Below, piece by piece: positions 20,601 through 32,615 of a stretch of 64,000 nucleotides of DNA. This stretch comes from Canna indica (lineage: Eukaryota; Streptophyta; Magnoliopsida; Zingiberales; Cannaceae): positions 53,708,501 through 53,772,500 of the forward strand of contig CP136891.1 in the NCBI GenBank assembly GCA_034359265.1, read 5' to 3'. How positions within the stretch are numbered: the stretch's first letter is position 1; each line of letters opens with the position of its first letter. The notes beneath the pieces are model-generated. The model was not told where the DNA came from, searched no databases, and was given only the letters and a program-made list of their open reading frames with translations. The position numbers and the translations under genes were made by a program.

Positions 20601-21790
20601 CAATGTACTAATATTCCATTAAGAAATAATTTCAAGTTTGTAATTAATAAGCATTTGGCATTTGACGGTCAAAAAGTGTGAATTATACGAAACAAAAAAC
20701 TCGAAAACGTAAGTGCGATGCTCGTCAGAAACATGCAAGTAAACTTTGATTTACTATGTAATTTTATTTATAGACTCATGTAAGTTGTTTGGGCAGGCCT
20801 TTAGGGTGTATGCACTTTAAACGACAAAAATGATCCCGAAACTCGCAAAACTTGGAAACCGAACTAAACCTAAACTTCGATTGCAATTCGATTAATGTTC
20901 GATTGTCCGATGTGCGATCAAACTTCAATTGAGTAAGGTTTTAGCTGATGCTCAAGCGATGTTTAGGTGCTCGAAGTGCATTCATACTTTGACGCGATGA
21001 TGTAACAACTAGTTTTCTAGTCGTTGAAGGAGCATTTACCCTGAACCTAGCTTCGGGGGAACTTATATAGACCCATTCTAAGCCTTCCAAGTACACTTAT
21101 TGATGCCCTAAGCCTAGTTTGAGTTGATCCTTGCATCTACTTGAGCTTGAAAAAGAAATCTTTAAATGCTAAGCCTCACTTGAGCTATTTTCTTCTACCT
21201 AGTTGCTTGAAATTCTTAACTTTAAAGAGCATCATCTTGAAGGGTTGTTCAAGCTTCACTAGGTGAGAAGAAAAGGACTTGTGCTTCAATAGTTAGGCAT
21301 TTCTTCCTCTCTATTTGTCATTTGGTGCTTTATATTTTTCATTACTTAATTTTATTGTATTTTGTAGACCTAGAGTGTTAGGTTAACTTTGAATGGTTGC
21401 CTTGGAGTAGATGCATAAGTCCACTTGGTTTGCTAGGTTAGGATTGATTTTCTTCGATCTTGAGGTCTTGGAAGTTCCCTCGGGGAGAGGATCGATGGTA
21501 ACCTCAAATTGAAAATCTTCTTGGAGCAGACATTTTTAATCTAGTGTATTTGTTGAAGATCCTAGACATGTAGTTAGGTAGTGGATATAGGTAGAGTTGT
21601 TGAACCACTATCAATCTTTATGTTAGCATTATTTAAATTGTGTGTATACTCATTTTATATCTCACTTGATTTGCACTTGAATGTAAAATATCAAATTTGT
21701 CATTCACATCGACTGAGGTATTGAAAGTTGTCATTTAATTATACTAGTGCTAACACACAGTGTTCATCTCTCCTCTAGCGTGCCTATTCT
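20600..21790 (+). repeat. Old SIRE-like copia LTR remnant
   Basis: Plus-strand copy following the motif order of the LTRs at 42305-43926 and 45327-46580: a ttgtagacctagagtgttaggtt string, then ggttgcctt, then a tail taacacacagtgttcatctc..ctctagcgtg near 21750-21783 matching the shared LTR end. It is strongly diverged and its start is not fixed. Confidence 0.45.
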
Positions 21791-21936
21791 ATTTACATCA
21801 AACTCATTATTATCATGAGAAAATTGGATGGTGATGAGTCGATCCTTGGACTTAGTGCTAGTTCTCGACCATGATTTTCTTGAAATTTTTGCAACATATG
21901 TTATAGTTCTATTTTTTTTTATGTTATTAGTGTTGG

Positions 21937-21973
<37 letters not shown>

Positions 21974-22048
21974 GTGATACAATAACTTAACCTACTTTCC
22001 ACTAGTTGTTATTAGTGTTACCTTGTGCATCCCAAAAGAATGCTCCAT
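21791..22048. other. Spacer with AT microsatellite
   Basis: No gene. A pure TA repeat lies at about 21938-21971. Confidence 0.5.
21938..21971. repeat. (TA)n microsatellite
   Basis: About 17 perfect TA units. Confidence 0.9.
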
Positions 22049-22056
22049 ATATTAAC

Positions 22057-22726
22057 TAGGGGTGAGCATGGACCGGTTAATCGGTTCATTAGCAAAAAAA
22101 AAAAGCGGTACATTAACTTTGGTTTTTTAAAATCATTAACCGTAAATCGGTCCATTAACTTCGGTTAACCGCTATTTCGGTTTCGATTTTTTCGGTTCAC
22201 AATGAAATTTTTTAACCTATAAACATAATAATATTATGCAAATTATGGAGAAAAATTCAAACAAATACCGAATTCTCATTGAGAAAAAAAAAAGAAAGTG
22301 AAACCACTTGAACCAAGATGATGTTCTACAAAAACTAATATTTTTATTTTTATTTTTTTAATATTTTTTTAATATTTTTTTAATATTTTTTTTAATATTT
22401 TTAATATTCTATATTTTCTATATATTTTTATAATTTTTTTATAATTTTTTATAATTTTCTATCATTTCTTATATATTTTTTTAAATTTATAAATTATTTT
22501 TTAATATATATATATTATTAAAAATTAATAAATTATATCGAACCAGTCGGTTAACCGAAATCGGTGGACTTTTTACCTCTCGGACCGAAACCGAAACCGA
22601 AAACCGATTTTTCAAAAAATTAAAAACTGAAATCGTAAAAACCGGTTAGGTTAACCGGAAAAACCGGTTCGGTTTCGGACCGATTTTTCGGTTAACCGAA
22701 AAACCGGTTTTTTTTGCTCACCCCTA
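22057..22726. mobile_element. hAT-type MITE
   Basis: The ends are TAGGGGTGAGCA and its exact inverse, flanked by ATATTAAC (22049-22056) and ATATTCAC (22727-22734), an 8-bp duplication with one change. The 670-bp body carries clustered cggtta/taaccg and accgaaa motifs near both ends and an AT-rich middle. There is no transposase. Confidence 0.85.
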
Positions 22727-22966
22727 ATATTCACCCTTTGGTTCTTGTATACACAAATTAAGAATGATCACTTAGATCATTCACCTAATGAGGCATTTTA
22801 ATGGCATGCTCAGATTGTCATAAGAAAAATCGATGAGATATTTTGATGCACGCCTCAAGAAAATGACTTAGTGTCATCAAGTTAGATGACAAATTTTAAT
22901 ATGATGGTATTTTTTGAGGCACGATTATTTACAATGGCATGTATATTAAGTACACAAATTATAAGA
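22727..22966. other. Spacer
   Basis: No recognised element. Its last five bases, TAAGA, form the left target duplication of the next LTR. Confidence 0.45.
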
Positions 22967-23678
22967 TGTTAGTAAAATGATCACACTAGATGGGGGTAAA
23001 TAGTATGTTAACTAATCAATTAGTCTAAATTCGATTTTAAACATTTTCTTAAATTACTTAGGCAATTCATAATTTAACGATTAAATGCGAAAGCGAGTAA
23101 TAAAAATATGCAATACGATACGCAAAGTAAACAATGCTAACACAGTGATTTATAGTGGTTCGGCTCCAATGCCTACTCCACTACCTAAATACTATGTTTA
23201 GGATTTCCAAACTAGTTTAACTAGATTAATTAGATTCCTTACAATGAGAACTTTGCACCGAAAAATCTCTGCTATCAAACCGAAGGCACTTCCACACCCG
23301 GAAGTATCCCGCCTTCCTACCGAGAGCACTCTCCCACCTCAACCATAAGAATAACTCAACTAATCCTAATAAACTATGTTACACCAATGGATTTAAGCCT
23401 TAATACCATGGCAACCACCAACTCAATCAAATCTAGCAACCTAGGTTTACATAAATTCAAATACAATGAAATAAACATCAAAATACAACAACTAATTGAG
23501 CAATAAATCAAATGACAAATACTTAGCTCCAAAAGAAACTCCTAGTCCTCTTGATGTCTTGAGAAGATAAATCTTAGAGGTTCAAAGGGAAGATCAAGCT
23601 TGTATCATGGAAGCTAGGGTTCTTCGCAAAGATGGCTCAAGAATTCTTGTAGAGATGCAATGAGTGGCTCTTTAAGGC

Positions 23679-24787
23679 TGTAATATCCTAGATATTTTTT
23701 ATTTATTTTTCCATTATGTTTGTGTTTGTCAGCCTAGCGGGTTAGTCTGGGGTCGAGCCGAGTCGACTCATGGTCCGGTGCGAGCTTGCGAGCTCGGGTA
23801 AGTAGGAATATGAATTATGTAATTTCTTGCTTGCGTAGATGAATTTATTTAATTATATGGTTGCATGTGTTTGAATTATTAAATTATGTCGCATATTGGC
23901 TGATGCATGTGTTTAGCATAGGGTTAGATTAAGCTAAGGTGGATTAGTGGGTTTGGATTCGGATTGAGGTGGATGCGGGTTAAAGGAGATTAGGGTTGAA
24001 GAGGGGGGAAGGGATTATAAATCCCCCCCCTAGGGCTTGCGGCTCCCCGTTGGAGCCACCAAGCCGAGCCAGTCGTCCTCAAGCCGCAGCAGCCGAGCCG
24101 AGTGCCCCCTTCATCTCCTTCTCTCTTTCTCTTGGAGTCGAGAAGAGAGGAGCGGCCCAGCCAAGCCGAGCCGCCCCTCTCCCTCTTCCCCTTTCTTGAA
24201 GCCGGTGGCTTGGAGTGGAGCCGCCGCCCCCTCTTCCCCCTTCGTTGAGTCAAGCCGACATCTCTTGAAGTCGGATTCGAGGGCTGTCGTCCGAGATTTC
24301 TTCTCTAATCCTCCTTCCTATTTAGGTGAGTGGTCTTACCCCTCCTTCTCGGTTTTCCTTCGATTTCTTGAAGCCATTCTTGGAGGCTTGATTATTCTTC
24401 ATTTATTTTTCGATGATCTCTCAAATTCTCGTTGTTTATTTTGTTTGCTGTGCTTGAGGAGGCCCTAAACCCCCCCCTTTGGGGCTTGGAAGCCCTAGGA
24501 TGATCCTAGGGGTGCTCGGCCAAGGTGGAGGTGAGGGTGCCCTCAAGGTGTTCGATGAAATGCCTAAGTGAGGGTTCTTGGTGTTCTTGAGGTCCATGCC
24601 TTATATTGCTTATCAATTTGAGTTTCTATATGTCAAAGCATGCCTTGTAATTAATCCGTGATTTTTGGATAGAACTCATGTTTTACAAATTAAGATTTTG
24701 ATAATGATGGCATGAGTGTTCTTGAGATGGGTTCTTGATCATGATGCTTGTTTATTATTTAAAGATATTGTTGATGCTTGTTAGCCT
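23679..24787 (+). repeat. Gypsy array G1, first LTR (5' 1.1 kb only)
   Basis: Begins TGTAATATCCTAGA and matches 26349-27505 closely, then breaks off at about 24787 into RNase H/integrase spacer sequence. The proline-rich open frames here (for example 24037-24468) are LTR sequence, not genes. Confidence 0.85.
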
Positions 24788-24789
24788 TG

Positions 24790-26299
24790 AGATGGGCAGT
24801 CTTGTCAGTGTCAGCTTCTGGTGTGCTGGTGGCTTACCTGAGGGTGCCGTCCATGTTGGTGGATTTGTTGCGAGCAGCCCAGGAGGAGGATGCTTTCTAT
24901 GCTCTCACTAAGGATCTGGCCAGGAGGGGCGATGCCAATATTGGGTTCGGTGTTGACTCGGAGGGTGTTCTAAGGTTTAAAAGCCGGATAGTGGTGCCAG
25001 ATATGACCGAGGTTCGCTGGCAGGTGCTAGAGATGGCTCATCGATCCACATACACTATGCATCCGGGAGCCACAAAGATGTACCAAGATTTAAGGCAGAA
25101 TTATTGGTGGAAAGGTATGAATAGAGAAGTGGCCGAGTTCGTGTCTAAGTGCCTGGTGTGTCAGCTGGTTAAGGCTGAGCATTTAAAGTTGGCAGGGTTG
25201 CTCCCACCTAGAAGTACCAGAGTGGAAATGGGAGAAGATAACCATGGATTTTGTGACGGGATTGCCAAAGTCTGGGAAGGGCAATGATTTTATCTGTGTA
25301 GTGGTGGATCGCCTAACCAAGAGTTCACATTTTATACCAGTCAGGATGACCTTTTCAGCCGAGCAGTATGCAAGGTTGTTTTTGGATTGGATCGTCGCTT
25401 ATCATGGTGTTCCGGTTATGACCATCTCGGATCGGGGTACTCAGTTCATGGCTCGATTTTGGCAGTCTTTCCAGGAGGCATTGGGCACTCAGGTTCGGTT
25501 CAGTACTGTATTTCACCCTCAGATAGATGGTCAGTCAGAGCGGACTATTTAGACGCTGAAGGATATGCTGAGAGCATGTGTCCTAGATTTGGAGGGCAGT
25601 TGGGAGAGGCACTTATCTCTGATTGAGTTTGCCTACAATAATAGCTACCACAGCAACATCGGGATGGCCCCATTTGAGGCTTTGTATGGGCGGAGATACA
25701 GGTCGCTTGTAGGTTGGCTTGAGGCAGGGGATTCCCTTGTGATGGGACCTGACCTGGTGGAGGAGGCAGTAGAAAAGGTGAAGCTAATCAGAGAGAGGTT
25801 GTTGGCAACTCAGAATCACCAGAAGATGTATGCTGATGGAAAGGCCAGGGAGGTAGAGTTTGTTGAGGGGGACATGGTGTTCCTCAAGGTGTCCCTTATG
25901 AAAGGGGTGGTGAGATTTGGTAAGAAAGGAAAGCTAAGCCCTAGGTTCATTGGGCCGTTTCTTATTCTCAGGCGTAGGAGAGCTGTGGCCTATGAGTTAG
26001 CCTTACCTCCTAGTATGGACCGAGTGCATCCGGTGTTCCATGAGTCTATGATGAAGAAGTACATTTGGGATGAGTCCCATGTGATTGAGCCTATCGCAGT
26101 GGAGGTGGATTCAGTAGTTTCCTATGAAGAGCCGCCAGTTGAGTTGCTAGACTGGCATGTCAGAAAATTGAGATCCAAGGAGATTCCCTTGGTTAAAGTT
26201 AGGTGGGAGCACCATTCTGGGCAGGAGGCCACTTGGGAGGTGGAGCAGGATATGAGGGATCGATATCCTTCATTGTTTGATGATCTAGTGGGTCCTTAA
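24790..26299 (+). pseudogene. G1 Ty3/gypsy integrase and chromodomain
   Basis: This encodes the C-terminal half of a Tekay-type polyprotein. A zinc-binding H2C2 region (HRSTYTMHPG...CLVCQ) comes first, then an integrase core with DFVTGLPKS, ISDRGTQF and the region around NNSYHSNIGMAPFEALYGR. GKLSPRFIGPF follows, and a chromodomain (VKVRWEHHSGQEATWEVE...YPSLF) ends the protein. Integrase inserts the element's DNA; the chromodomain targets chromatin. Breaks: a one-base frameshift near 25210 and a TAG at 25550-25552. Gag, protease, RT and most RNase H are absent upstream because of the junction at 24787. Confidence 0.9.
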
Positions 26300-26335
26300 T
26301 CTTCTTTTTTCGAAATTCGAGGATGAATTTTTTTT

Positions 26336-26348
26336 AAGGAGGGAGGAT
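26336..26348 (+). other. G1 polypurine tract
   Basis: aaggagggaggat directly before the LTR start at 26349. Confidence 0.8.
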
Positions 26349-29191
26349 TGTAATATCCTAGATATTTTTTATTTATTTTTCCTTTATGTTTGTGTTTGTC
26401 AGCCTAGCGGGCTAGTCCGGGGTCGAGCCAAGTCGACTCATAGTCCGGTGCGAGCTCGGGTAAGTAGGAATATGAATTATGTAATTTCTTGCTTGCGTAG
26501 ATGAATTTATTTAATTATGTGGTTGCATTTGTTTGAATTATTAAATTATGTCGCATATTGGCTGATGCATGTGTTTAGCATGAGGTTAGATTAAGGTAAG
26601 GTGGGTTTGCGGGTTTGGCTCTGGATTGAGGTGGATGCGGGTTAAAGGAAGTTAGGGTTGAAGAGATGGGAAAAGATTATAAACCCCCCTAGGGCTTGTG
26701 GCTCCCTATTGGAGCCGCACAAGCTGTGAAAGGAGAGAGGAGCCAAGCCGAGCCAGCTGCCCCACTCCCCTTCCCTGGAGCCGCCATCCTCAAGCCGCAG
26801 CAGCCAAGCCGAGCGCCACCCCCTTCCTCTCCTTCTCTCTTTCTCTTGGAGCCAAGCAAAGAGGAGCCGCCCAGCCAAGTCGAGCCGCCCCTCTCCCTTT
26901 TCCCCTTTCTTGAGGCCGGCGGCTTGGAGTGGAGCCGCCGCCCCCTCTTCCCCCTTCGTTGAGTCGAGCCGCCATCTTTTGAAGTCGGATTCGAGGGCCG
27001 CCATCCGGAATTTCTCCTCTAATCATCCTTCCTATTTAGGTGAGTGGTCTTACCCCTCCTTCTTCTCGGTTTTCCTTCGAATTCTTGAAGCCGTTCTTGG
27101 AGGCTTGATTGTTCTTGATTTATTTTCCAATGATCTCTCAAATTCTCGCTGTTTATTTTGTTTGTCGTGCTTGAGGAGGCCCTAAACCCTCCCCTTTGGG
27201 GCTCGACAGCCCTAGGATGATCCTAGGGGTGCTCGGCCAAGGTGGAGATGAGGGTGCCCTCAAGGTGTTCGAAGAAATGCCTAAGTGAGGGTTCTTGGTG
27301 TTCTTGATATCCATGCCTTATATTGCTTATCAATATGAGTTTCTATATGTCAAAGCATGCCTTGTAATTAATCTGTGATTTTTGGATATAACTCATGTTT
27401 TACAAAATTAAAATTTTGATAATGATGCCATGAGTGTTCTTGAGATGGGTTTTTGATCATGATGTTTGTTTCTTGTTTAAAGATATTGTTAATGCTTGTT
27501 AGCCTTCTTTAATAAGTATGAAAGTTGTGAGGTTTATCTCAAGATTAGTATTCTATTTTGATGATAATTAAGGATCTAATTTTTGCAAATTCGGATTTAT
27601 TTTCATGCTATGTTGAAAATTCAATGTTGCTGGAAATTAATGCTGAATTGTCAAATCTGTGCTAATTTTGAAATCTCTATTGTGATGTGAATAGGTTTCT
27701 GAATATAGTCCTGTAACCTATCGTTTTGACCCGAAAGCATAGTTTGGAAATATAGGACACACTCTGGAGACCATATTCAGGTTAGATACATCAGTATCCG
27801 ACATAACAGTAAGCTAAAACAAAACCCTAATCTTGGTGATTATAATTTTAATTGCATGATTAAAATTAAAAAGGGGCAGCATAAAGTTATGCATGAAATA
27901 AAACCTCACGGGTTATAACAGTACGGGTCTATGAGTTGGGGTCGGGTATTGGAGTGTTGAGACGCTTCCCAATAAAGACACCCCTAAGACACTGTAGGAG
28001 AGACTTGACTTAGGTTATGTTACGCCATATCTTTATGAATGACGGAGAGTCTCGTTGAGGAGCCAGATCGCGGGCTAGGCTCAGAAGGTTGGATGACTAA
28101 TTTCCAACCTGTAGAACAAGTTCGGATGGGCAAATGCCGATTGTTCTTGCGTATCTTATGGAACAAATTCGGACGGGCAAATCTCGATTGTTCCCAAGAT
28201 TCTATATTTAAAGGATTATGTTCGGATGGGCGAATTCCAATTATTCCTACGTTATCTTTTTGGAATAAGTTCGGATGGGTAAATCTCGATTGTTTCGATT
28301 TGGCCTTGTGGAATAAGTTCGGACGGGCAAATCCTGATTATTCCCAAGGTGCTTTTAAGGAATATGTTTGGACGGGCAAATCCCGATTATTCTTGTGATA
28401 TCTTAAAGGGGCAAGTTCGGATGGATGATTCCTGATTGTTCCTACGCGTCTCGTGGAGCAAGTTTGGATTGGCCAATCCCAATTGCTCCCGAGTTTCTTT
28501 ATTTTAGGATAAGTTTGGAGGGCCATCCTTATTATCCTAGTATGTTTTGTTACCTTAGGGCATGGTAGGCTTAGGCCTGTTGATCTTAACCGTTTGAGTG
28601 TTGGCTGCCTTCGGGTAGGTGGTGGCCAGATGGCCTATTAGCTGGTCACTCCCTTGTGATCTCTCTTGCTTGAGTCAGGAGTTTTGCTTTATGCATTATA
28701 TCTGTGTTTGGTTTTTCATGGGGGTTGGTAGAATCGCTCATTGAGTTCTTTCGAAATCATCCATTGTCGTTTGTTTTTGTTTTGCAGAGCTTGACCGATG
28801 AGGTGGGTTGGAGCACTTGGCGTGGCTGGAGGGTAGAGGAGCTACATTGATCTCATAGCAGTCCTAGTTAGGGGTCGTAGTCGAGTCTGTAGTAGTTTTG
28901 TCATGCACTTGTGTTTTGATGTTGGAGTTGTAGTCCCGTGGAGACATTCATGTCTTTTATTCAGTTTTTATTTGTTAAGATGAACTATTGAACTTGATTT
29001 ATTATTTCCGCAATTGAACCTTTTTCTAAAAACTTTATTGTTTAATGAAATCTGTTTCTGTTTCTCTTTATAATAAAAACTATTGTTTCTTTCCACTATC
29101 TTTTATGAGTTGGCATGTGCATGAGTTAGGCTGCAGGGTATAAGCACATATACCTTGGCCGGTCACGTGACCCTGAGTTTGGGGCATGACA
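26349..29191 (+). repeat. Gypsy array G1, complete LTR (2.84 kb)
   Basis: Starts TGTAATATCC after the polypurine tract and ends GGGGCATGACA, followed by a tRNA-iMet primer site. It contains a tandem array at 28105-28530. The 2843-bp size suits Tekay-type elements. Confidence 0.9.
28105..28530 (+). repeat. Degenerate minisatellite inside the G1 LTR
   Basis: About nine units of 45-55 bp, each with a variant of aagttcggatgggcaaat followed by a cgattgttcc-like string. Units differ too much and lack spacers, so this is not a CRISPR array. Confidence 0.85.
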
Positions 29192-29194
29192 ATA

Positions 29195-29205
29195 TGGTAT
29201 CAGAG
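29195..29205 (+). other. G1 primer-binding site
   Basis: TGGTATCAGAG, three bases after the LTR end; matches initiator-Met tRNA. Confidence 0.85.
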
Positions 29206-29406
29206 TGTGTGGTTCGGTCTGACTATGACCTAGAGTTGTCACCGTATAAGGCATTTCTAGCGTATCAGTATATGGTAGGGGTATGTTATGAGATCAGTGG
29301 GCTAAGTGTGCACCTCAGCGCGACTTGTGGTTTAGTTACTTAACGACTTAGGGTAAATTAAATTGTCTAATTTTGATATATATATTTTTTGGTGATTCCA
29401 GATTGA

Positions 29407-30600
29407 TCAAGGAGCGGTAGTGACAACAACTCCACTAAGCGCCGAGGCCGAGGCCGAGGCCGGGGCTGGGGTCGCGGGAGACCACCGCAAGCTCGAGAGG
29501 ATGTGGGACAAGATCCCATGGTTGTTCAGATGTAGGCTTGAGTGGCTGAGCTGACTGAGGCTTTCCGTAGGGAGCAGGAGCTGAGGCAGTAGCCACAACC
29601 AGTACTAGCAGCACCCACAACACCAGAGGTGGTCCAGCTAGTGGCACAGGTGGTTAGAGCCCCCAGAGCACCTTCATATGCAAATTTTGTTGCATTCAGG
29701 CCACCGGAGTATACAAGGACAAATCAGTGGGTGGAGGTCACTAGTTTCCTGGGAGATTGCTATGGGCTGTGGAGGGAGCTTGGTTGTTCTTCTAAGACGA
29801 TCGCTCAACTGATCGGGTTACAGCTGAGAGGTCCAGCCAAGGATTGGCTTCACACCTGGAGGGACCGCAGAATAGCAGATGCATCACCCCCTACTTGGGA
29901 GGAGTTTAGAGCTACTATAGTGGAGAAGTACCCGCCGATGAGCGTTCAGGATAGGCAAGCGAAAGAGTTCGAGCTACTGCGTCAGATGGGCAGTATGTCG
30001 GTGATAGATTATGAGATGGAGTTCACTTATTCTCGAAGTACCATCCCACCTTGATAGCTACAGAGATCACCAGGGTCAAGAGGTTTGTTGAGGGATTGAG
30101 GTCGTAGATGTCCAGATTGATTCATTACACAAAGGACACTTCCTTTGCTCGGGGTTGTAGATGAGGCACTCTAGAAAGAGGCACTGGTACCGACAGACAG
30201 GCATGATGGTAGAAGAAAAAGTTTCGGTCCCAGCCTTCGGGGGGTCGGCCAGCTCACTCAGAGGGGACTTTCAGGATAGCGGATCCACAGTAGGGCAGAG
30301 GTCATAATAGTTCCAGAGGCCACATGGGGTCTGGACCAGGGGTGTCATCTGGAGGTTCGCAATGGAGACATGGGCCGCAGTAGTGTAATCGATGTCACAA
30401 GAAGCACTAGGGGCTTGCTGGGGACGTTCAGAGGTATGTTTCAGTTGTGGGCATACTGGGCATTACAAAAAGGATTATCCTAGCAAGGGCAGTCAGCAGC
30501 CTGATCAGACTAGAGGAAAGGCACCGATGTCTGTGGGTTTTGAAGCTCAAAGGGGTCGGACTCAGGGAGGAGGCTAGTGAGCTGGTGGTTCAGAGAGGCC
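29407..30600 (+). pseudogene. G1 gypsy gag
   Basis: The intact stretch 29629-30054 encodes the retrotransposon gag domain (FRPPEYTRTNQWVE, LQLRGPAKDWLHTWRD, WEEFRATIVEKYPP). After frameshifts a CCHC zinc knuckle, CFSCGHTGHYKKDY, appears near 30440-30480; the last Cys is replaced by Tyr. Upstream, GGC/GAGGCC repeats near 29440 encode a low-complexity N-terminus. Gag packages the element RNA. Internal stops (for example near 29535) make this copy inactive. Confidence 0.85.
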
Positions 30601-30610
30601 CGCTGCATGG

Positions 30611-31318
30611 GTGTTTGCTATGAACCAAGAGGACGCTGAGGCGTCCAGGGCAATAGTGTCAGGTAACTTTGTTGTAGGTTCTGCTATTGCATATGTCTTA
30701 TTTGATTCGGGTGCTACGCACTCTTTTGTATCTACTTTGTTTGCTGCTAAGTTGGCAGGGGAACCGTTTGTAGTTGATTTGCCTTTTGTGGTGTCTACGC
30801 CTACGAGCGTTTTTGTGATGGCAGAGATAGTTTTTCGGGGCTGCGAGGTTGTCATTTGTGGGTATGTGTTGATAGCCGAATTGACACTCCTACTGATGTT
30901 AGAGCTTGATGTAATTTTGGGCATAGACTGGTTGGCGGACCATTTCACCTTAGTGGATTGCAGGGCTATGACTGAGTCCTTCAGTAAGCTCGGATTGCCC
31001 CAATTTAGGTTCCAGGGTGAGGGAATGGGAGATTCGTTGGTGTCGATTTCAGCTTTCGAGGTCCGAAAGCTAATTCTGGGTGGATGCCAGTACTTCTTGG
31101 CCTTTGTGTCTGTGGCAGAGGGAGACGGAGATGTGGCTAGGGACACTAGGAGGACGCCTATGGTATGCGGGTTCTTTGATGTGTTCCTAGAGGAGTTTCC
31201 AGGGTTGCCTCTAGAGAGGGAGATCGAATTCTGTATTGATTTACACCTAGGGGTGAAGCCGATCTCCATTCCACCGTATCGGATGGCACCAACTGAGTTG
31301 AGAGAGTTGAAGTCCTAG
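30611..31318 (+). pseudogene. G1 gypsy protease and start of reverse transcriptase
   Basis: A 235-codon frame with the aspartic protease core VLFDSGATHSFVS, then LDVILGIDWL, and the RT entry [15 protein letters not shown]. It ends at a TAG (31316-31318) where related copies read through. RT sequence continues to about 31470 ([27 protein letters not shown]) and is cut off there by returning LTR sequence. The catalytic RT part is missing. Confidence 0.88.
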
Positions 31319-31470
31319 TTGCAGGAGCTGCTTGAGTTGGGCTTCATTCGCCCAAGTGTTTCACCTTGGGGTGCTCCAGTGCTCTTTGTGAAAAAGAAAG
31401 ATGGGTCCATGCGGATGTGCATTGATTACCGGCAGCTTAACAAGGTAACGGTGAAGAATCGGTATTCGCT
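31319..31470 (+). pseudogene. G1 reverse transcriptase fragment
   Basis: Continues the frame after the TAG with [12 protein letters not shown] and [15 protein letters not shown], then stops at the junction with the host LTR. The YVDD-type catalytic site is not reached. Confidence 0.85.
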
Positions 31471-32119
31471 AAGTCCTCTTATATAACATTTCTTAACTTT
31501 TAGTTAATAAATTTAAAACATAAATGCTATATAAGGATTACCCCCCATTTGGATTCAATAAAAATATCTAAAAAATCAAAATCCTTAAGAATCAAAATCT
31601 AACTTTTGGGGTCTAGTACAAATTTTTGAAAAAATGAAAATTTTATAATTTTTCGGTTCAAATATGGATAGGCTAAAGGCTTCCAAAAAATCCTTAAAAA
31701 TATCTCGTTATCTAGTTTTTACCTAAGGAATAATTATCGGCACTTTTGGTGCCAAGAAAATGTCTAGGTTATATAGCTCTCCAAGGAGCTCTCTAGGCTT
31801 AGTGAATTTCAGGGTCATTTTCTAATTTTCCAATTTTTCATATTTTGGGATTTGGATTTGGTATTTTGGGTTCTTTGCATTATCATGAGGATTTACAACA
31901 CATGCTAGACACCCTAAACCTGAACTCTAACTTCCCAAAGAATTCTGAGCGTCGACGAGCGTCCTTGCTGATTTCTTTGATTCCTTTGATTTTTTCGATC
32001 GAGGACGTCGTGCGCTAATCGATATGGAACCTGAAATAACTCTCCATGAAATCGTTAGTTCTATGTTTGTTATCATCAAAACCGAGATTAAGACCAAGAT
32101 TAAAAATCTTAGCCCAACA

Positions 32120-32615
32120 TAAGATGCCACAAAAAAATATCATAATTAAAAATAGTCTACACCAGCAATTTCACATGCCTCTAAAATTAATTTTTGTCAA
32201 GGTGGTCCTTTTATTATAGTAATAATTACCTATTGTTGCCTTTTTTTCTTGAGTAAAAACAAATTTGTATTTATCATCAGGATTGAAAAATACAACTGAG
32301 TAAGTAGTTATAGAACAGAACATGGGATTAAAATATACAGATAGGAAGCAGAACAACGAGTTTAACAAGTGAGACGTAGGAGATTAGCAGCCTCAATCAC
32401 TAGCTCGATGTATGAATGCTCAACAGCCTCAAAGCATCACCCATTACGCAGTAAGATTTTCCAGCGCCAAATCATGATAGTTCTGAAGCAGACAAGTTCA
32501 ACCTTTTTCAAGCCTCTTGCTGCCGGAAGCTAGGGGGCAAAGTCTAGCCGAAAAGGCTTGAGATGAGATAAACGGAGAAATCGCCTCTATCCTTGTAAGG
32601 TGAAAGAACACTACT
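32120..32615. other. Spacer between LTRs, possibly pre-insertion DNA
   Basis: About 500 bp that match none of the repeats in this window. No coding frame of interest. It begins with the TAAGA duplication of the solo LTR. Confidence 0.45.

Larger units (their letters stand above)
22967..32119 (-). mobile_element. SIRE-like copia solo LTR (family C), split by a gypsy array
   Basis: The LTR is in two parts, 22967-23678 and about 31471-32119. Its outer ends TGTTAG...CCCAACA are flanked by TAAGA on both sides (22962-22966, 32120-32124), which proves a single insertion. Against the complete family copy at 42305-43926 it lacks about 270 bp at the junction. No internal region remains, so it is a solo LTR left by LTR-LTR recombination before the gypsy elements entered. 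Confidence 0.82.

Noticed and set aside
24037..24468. Proline/serine-rich open frame, 143 codons
   Set aside because: It lies in the LTR of gypsy G1; the same region recurs at 26696-27185 with different frames, so it is not a conserved protein.
28105..28530. Regular repeats resembling a CRISPR array
   Set aside because: Units are degenerate, directly adjacent, and sit inside a plant LTR. There are no conserved repeats with unique spacers and no cas genes.
30574..31269. Long minus-strand frame of 231 codons
   Set aside because: It is the shadow of the gypsy protease/RT frame on the plus strand.
29192..31470. Integrated plant pararetrovirus
   Set aside because: Integrase and chromodomain sequences, LTRs and 5-bp duplications show Ty3/gypsy retrotransposons. 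No movement or coat protein region is seen.
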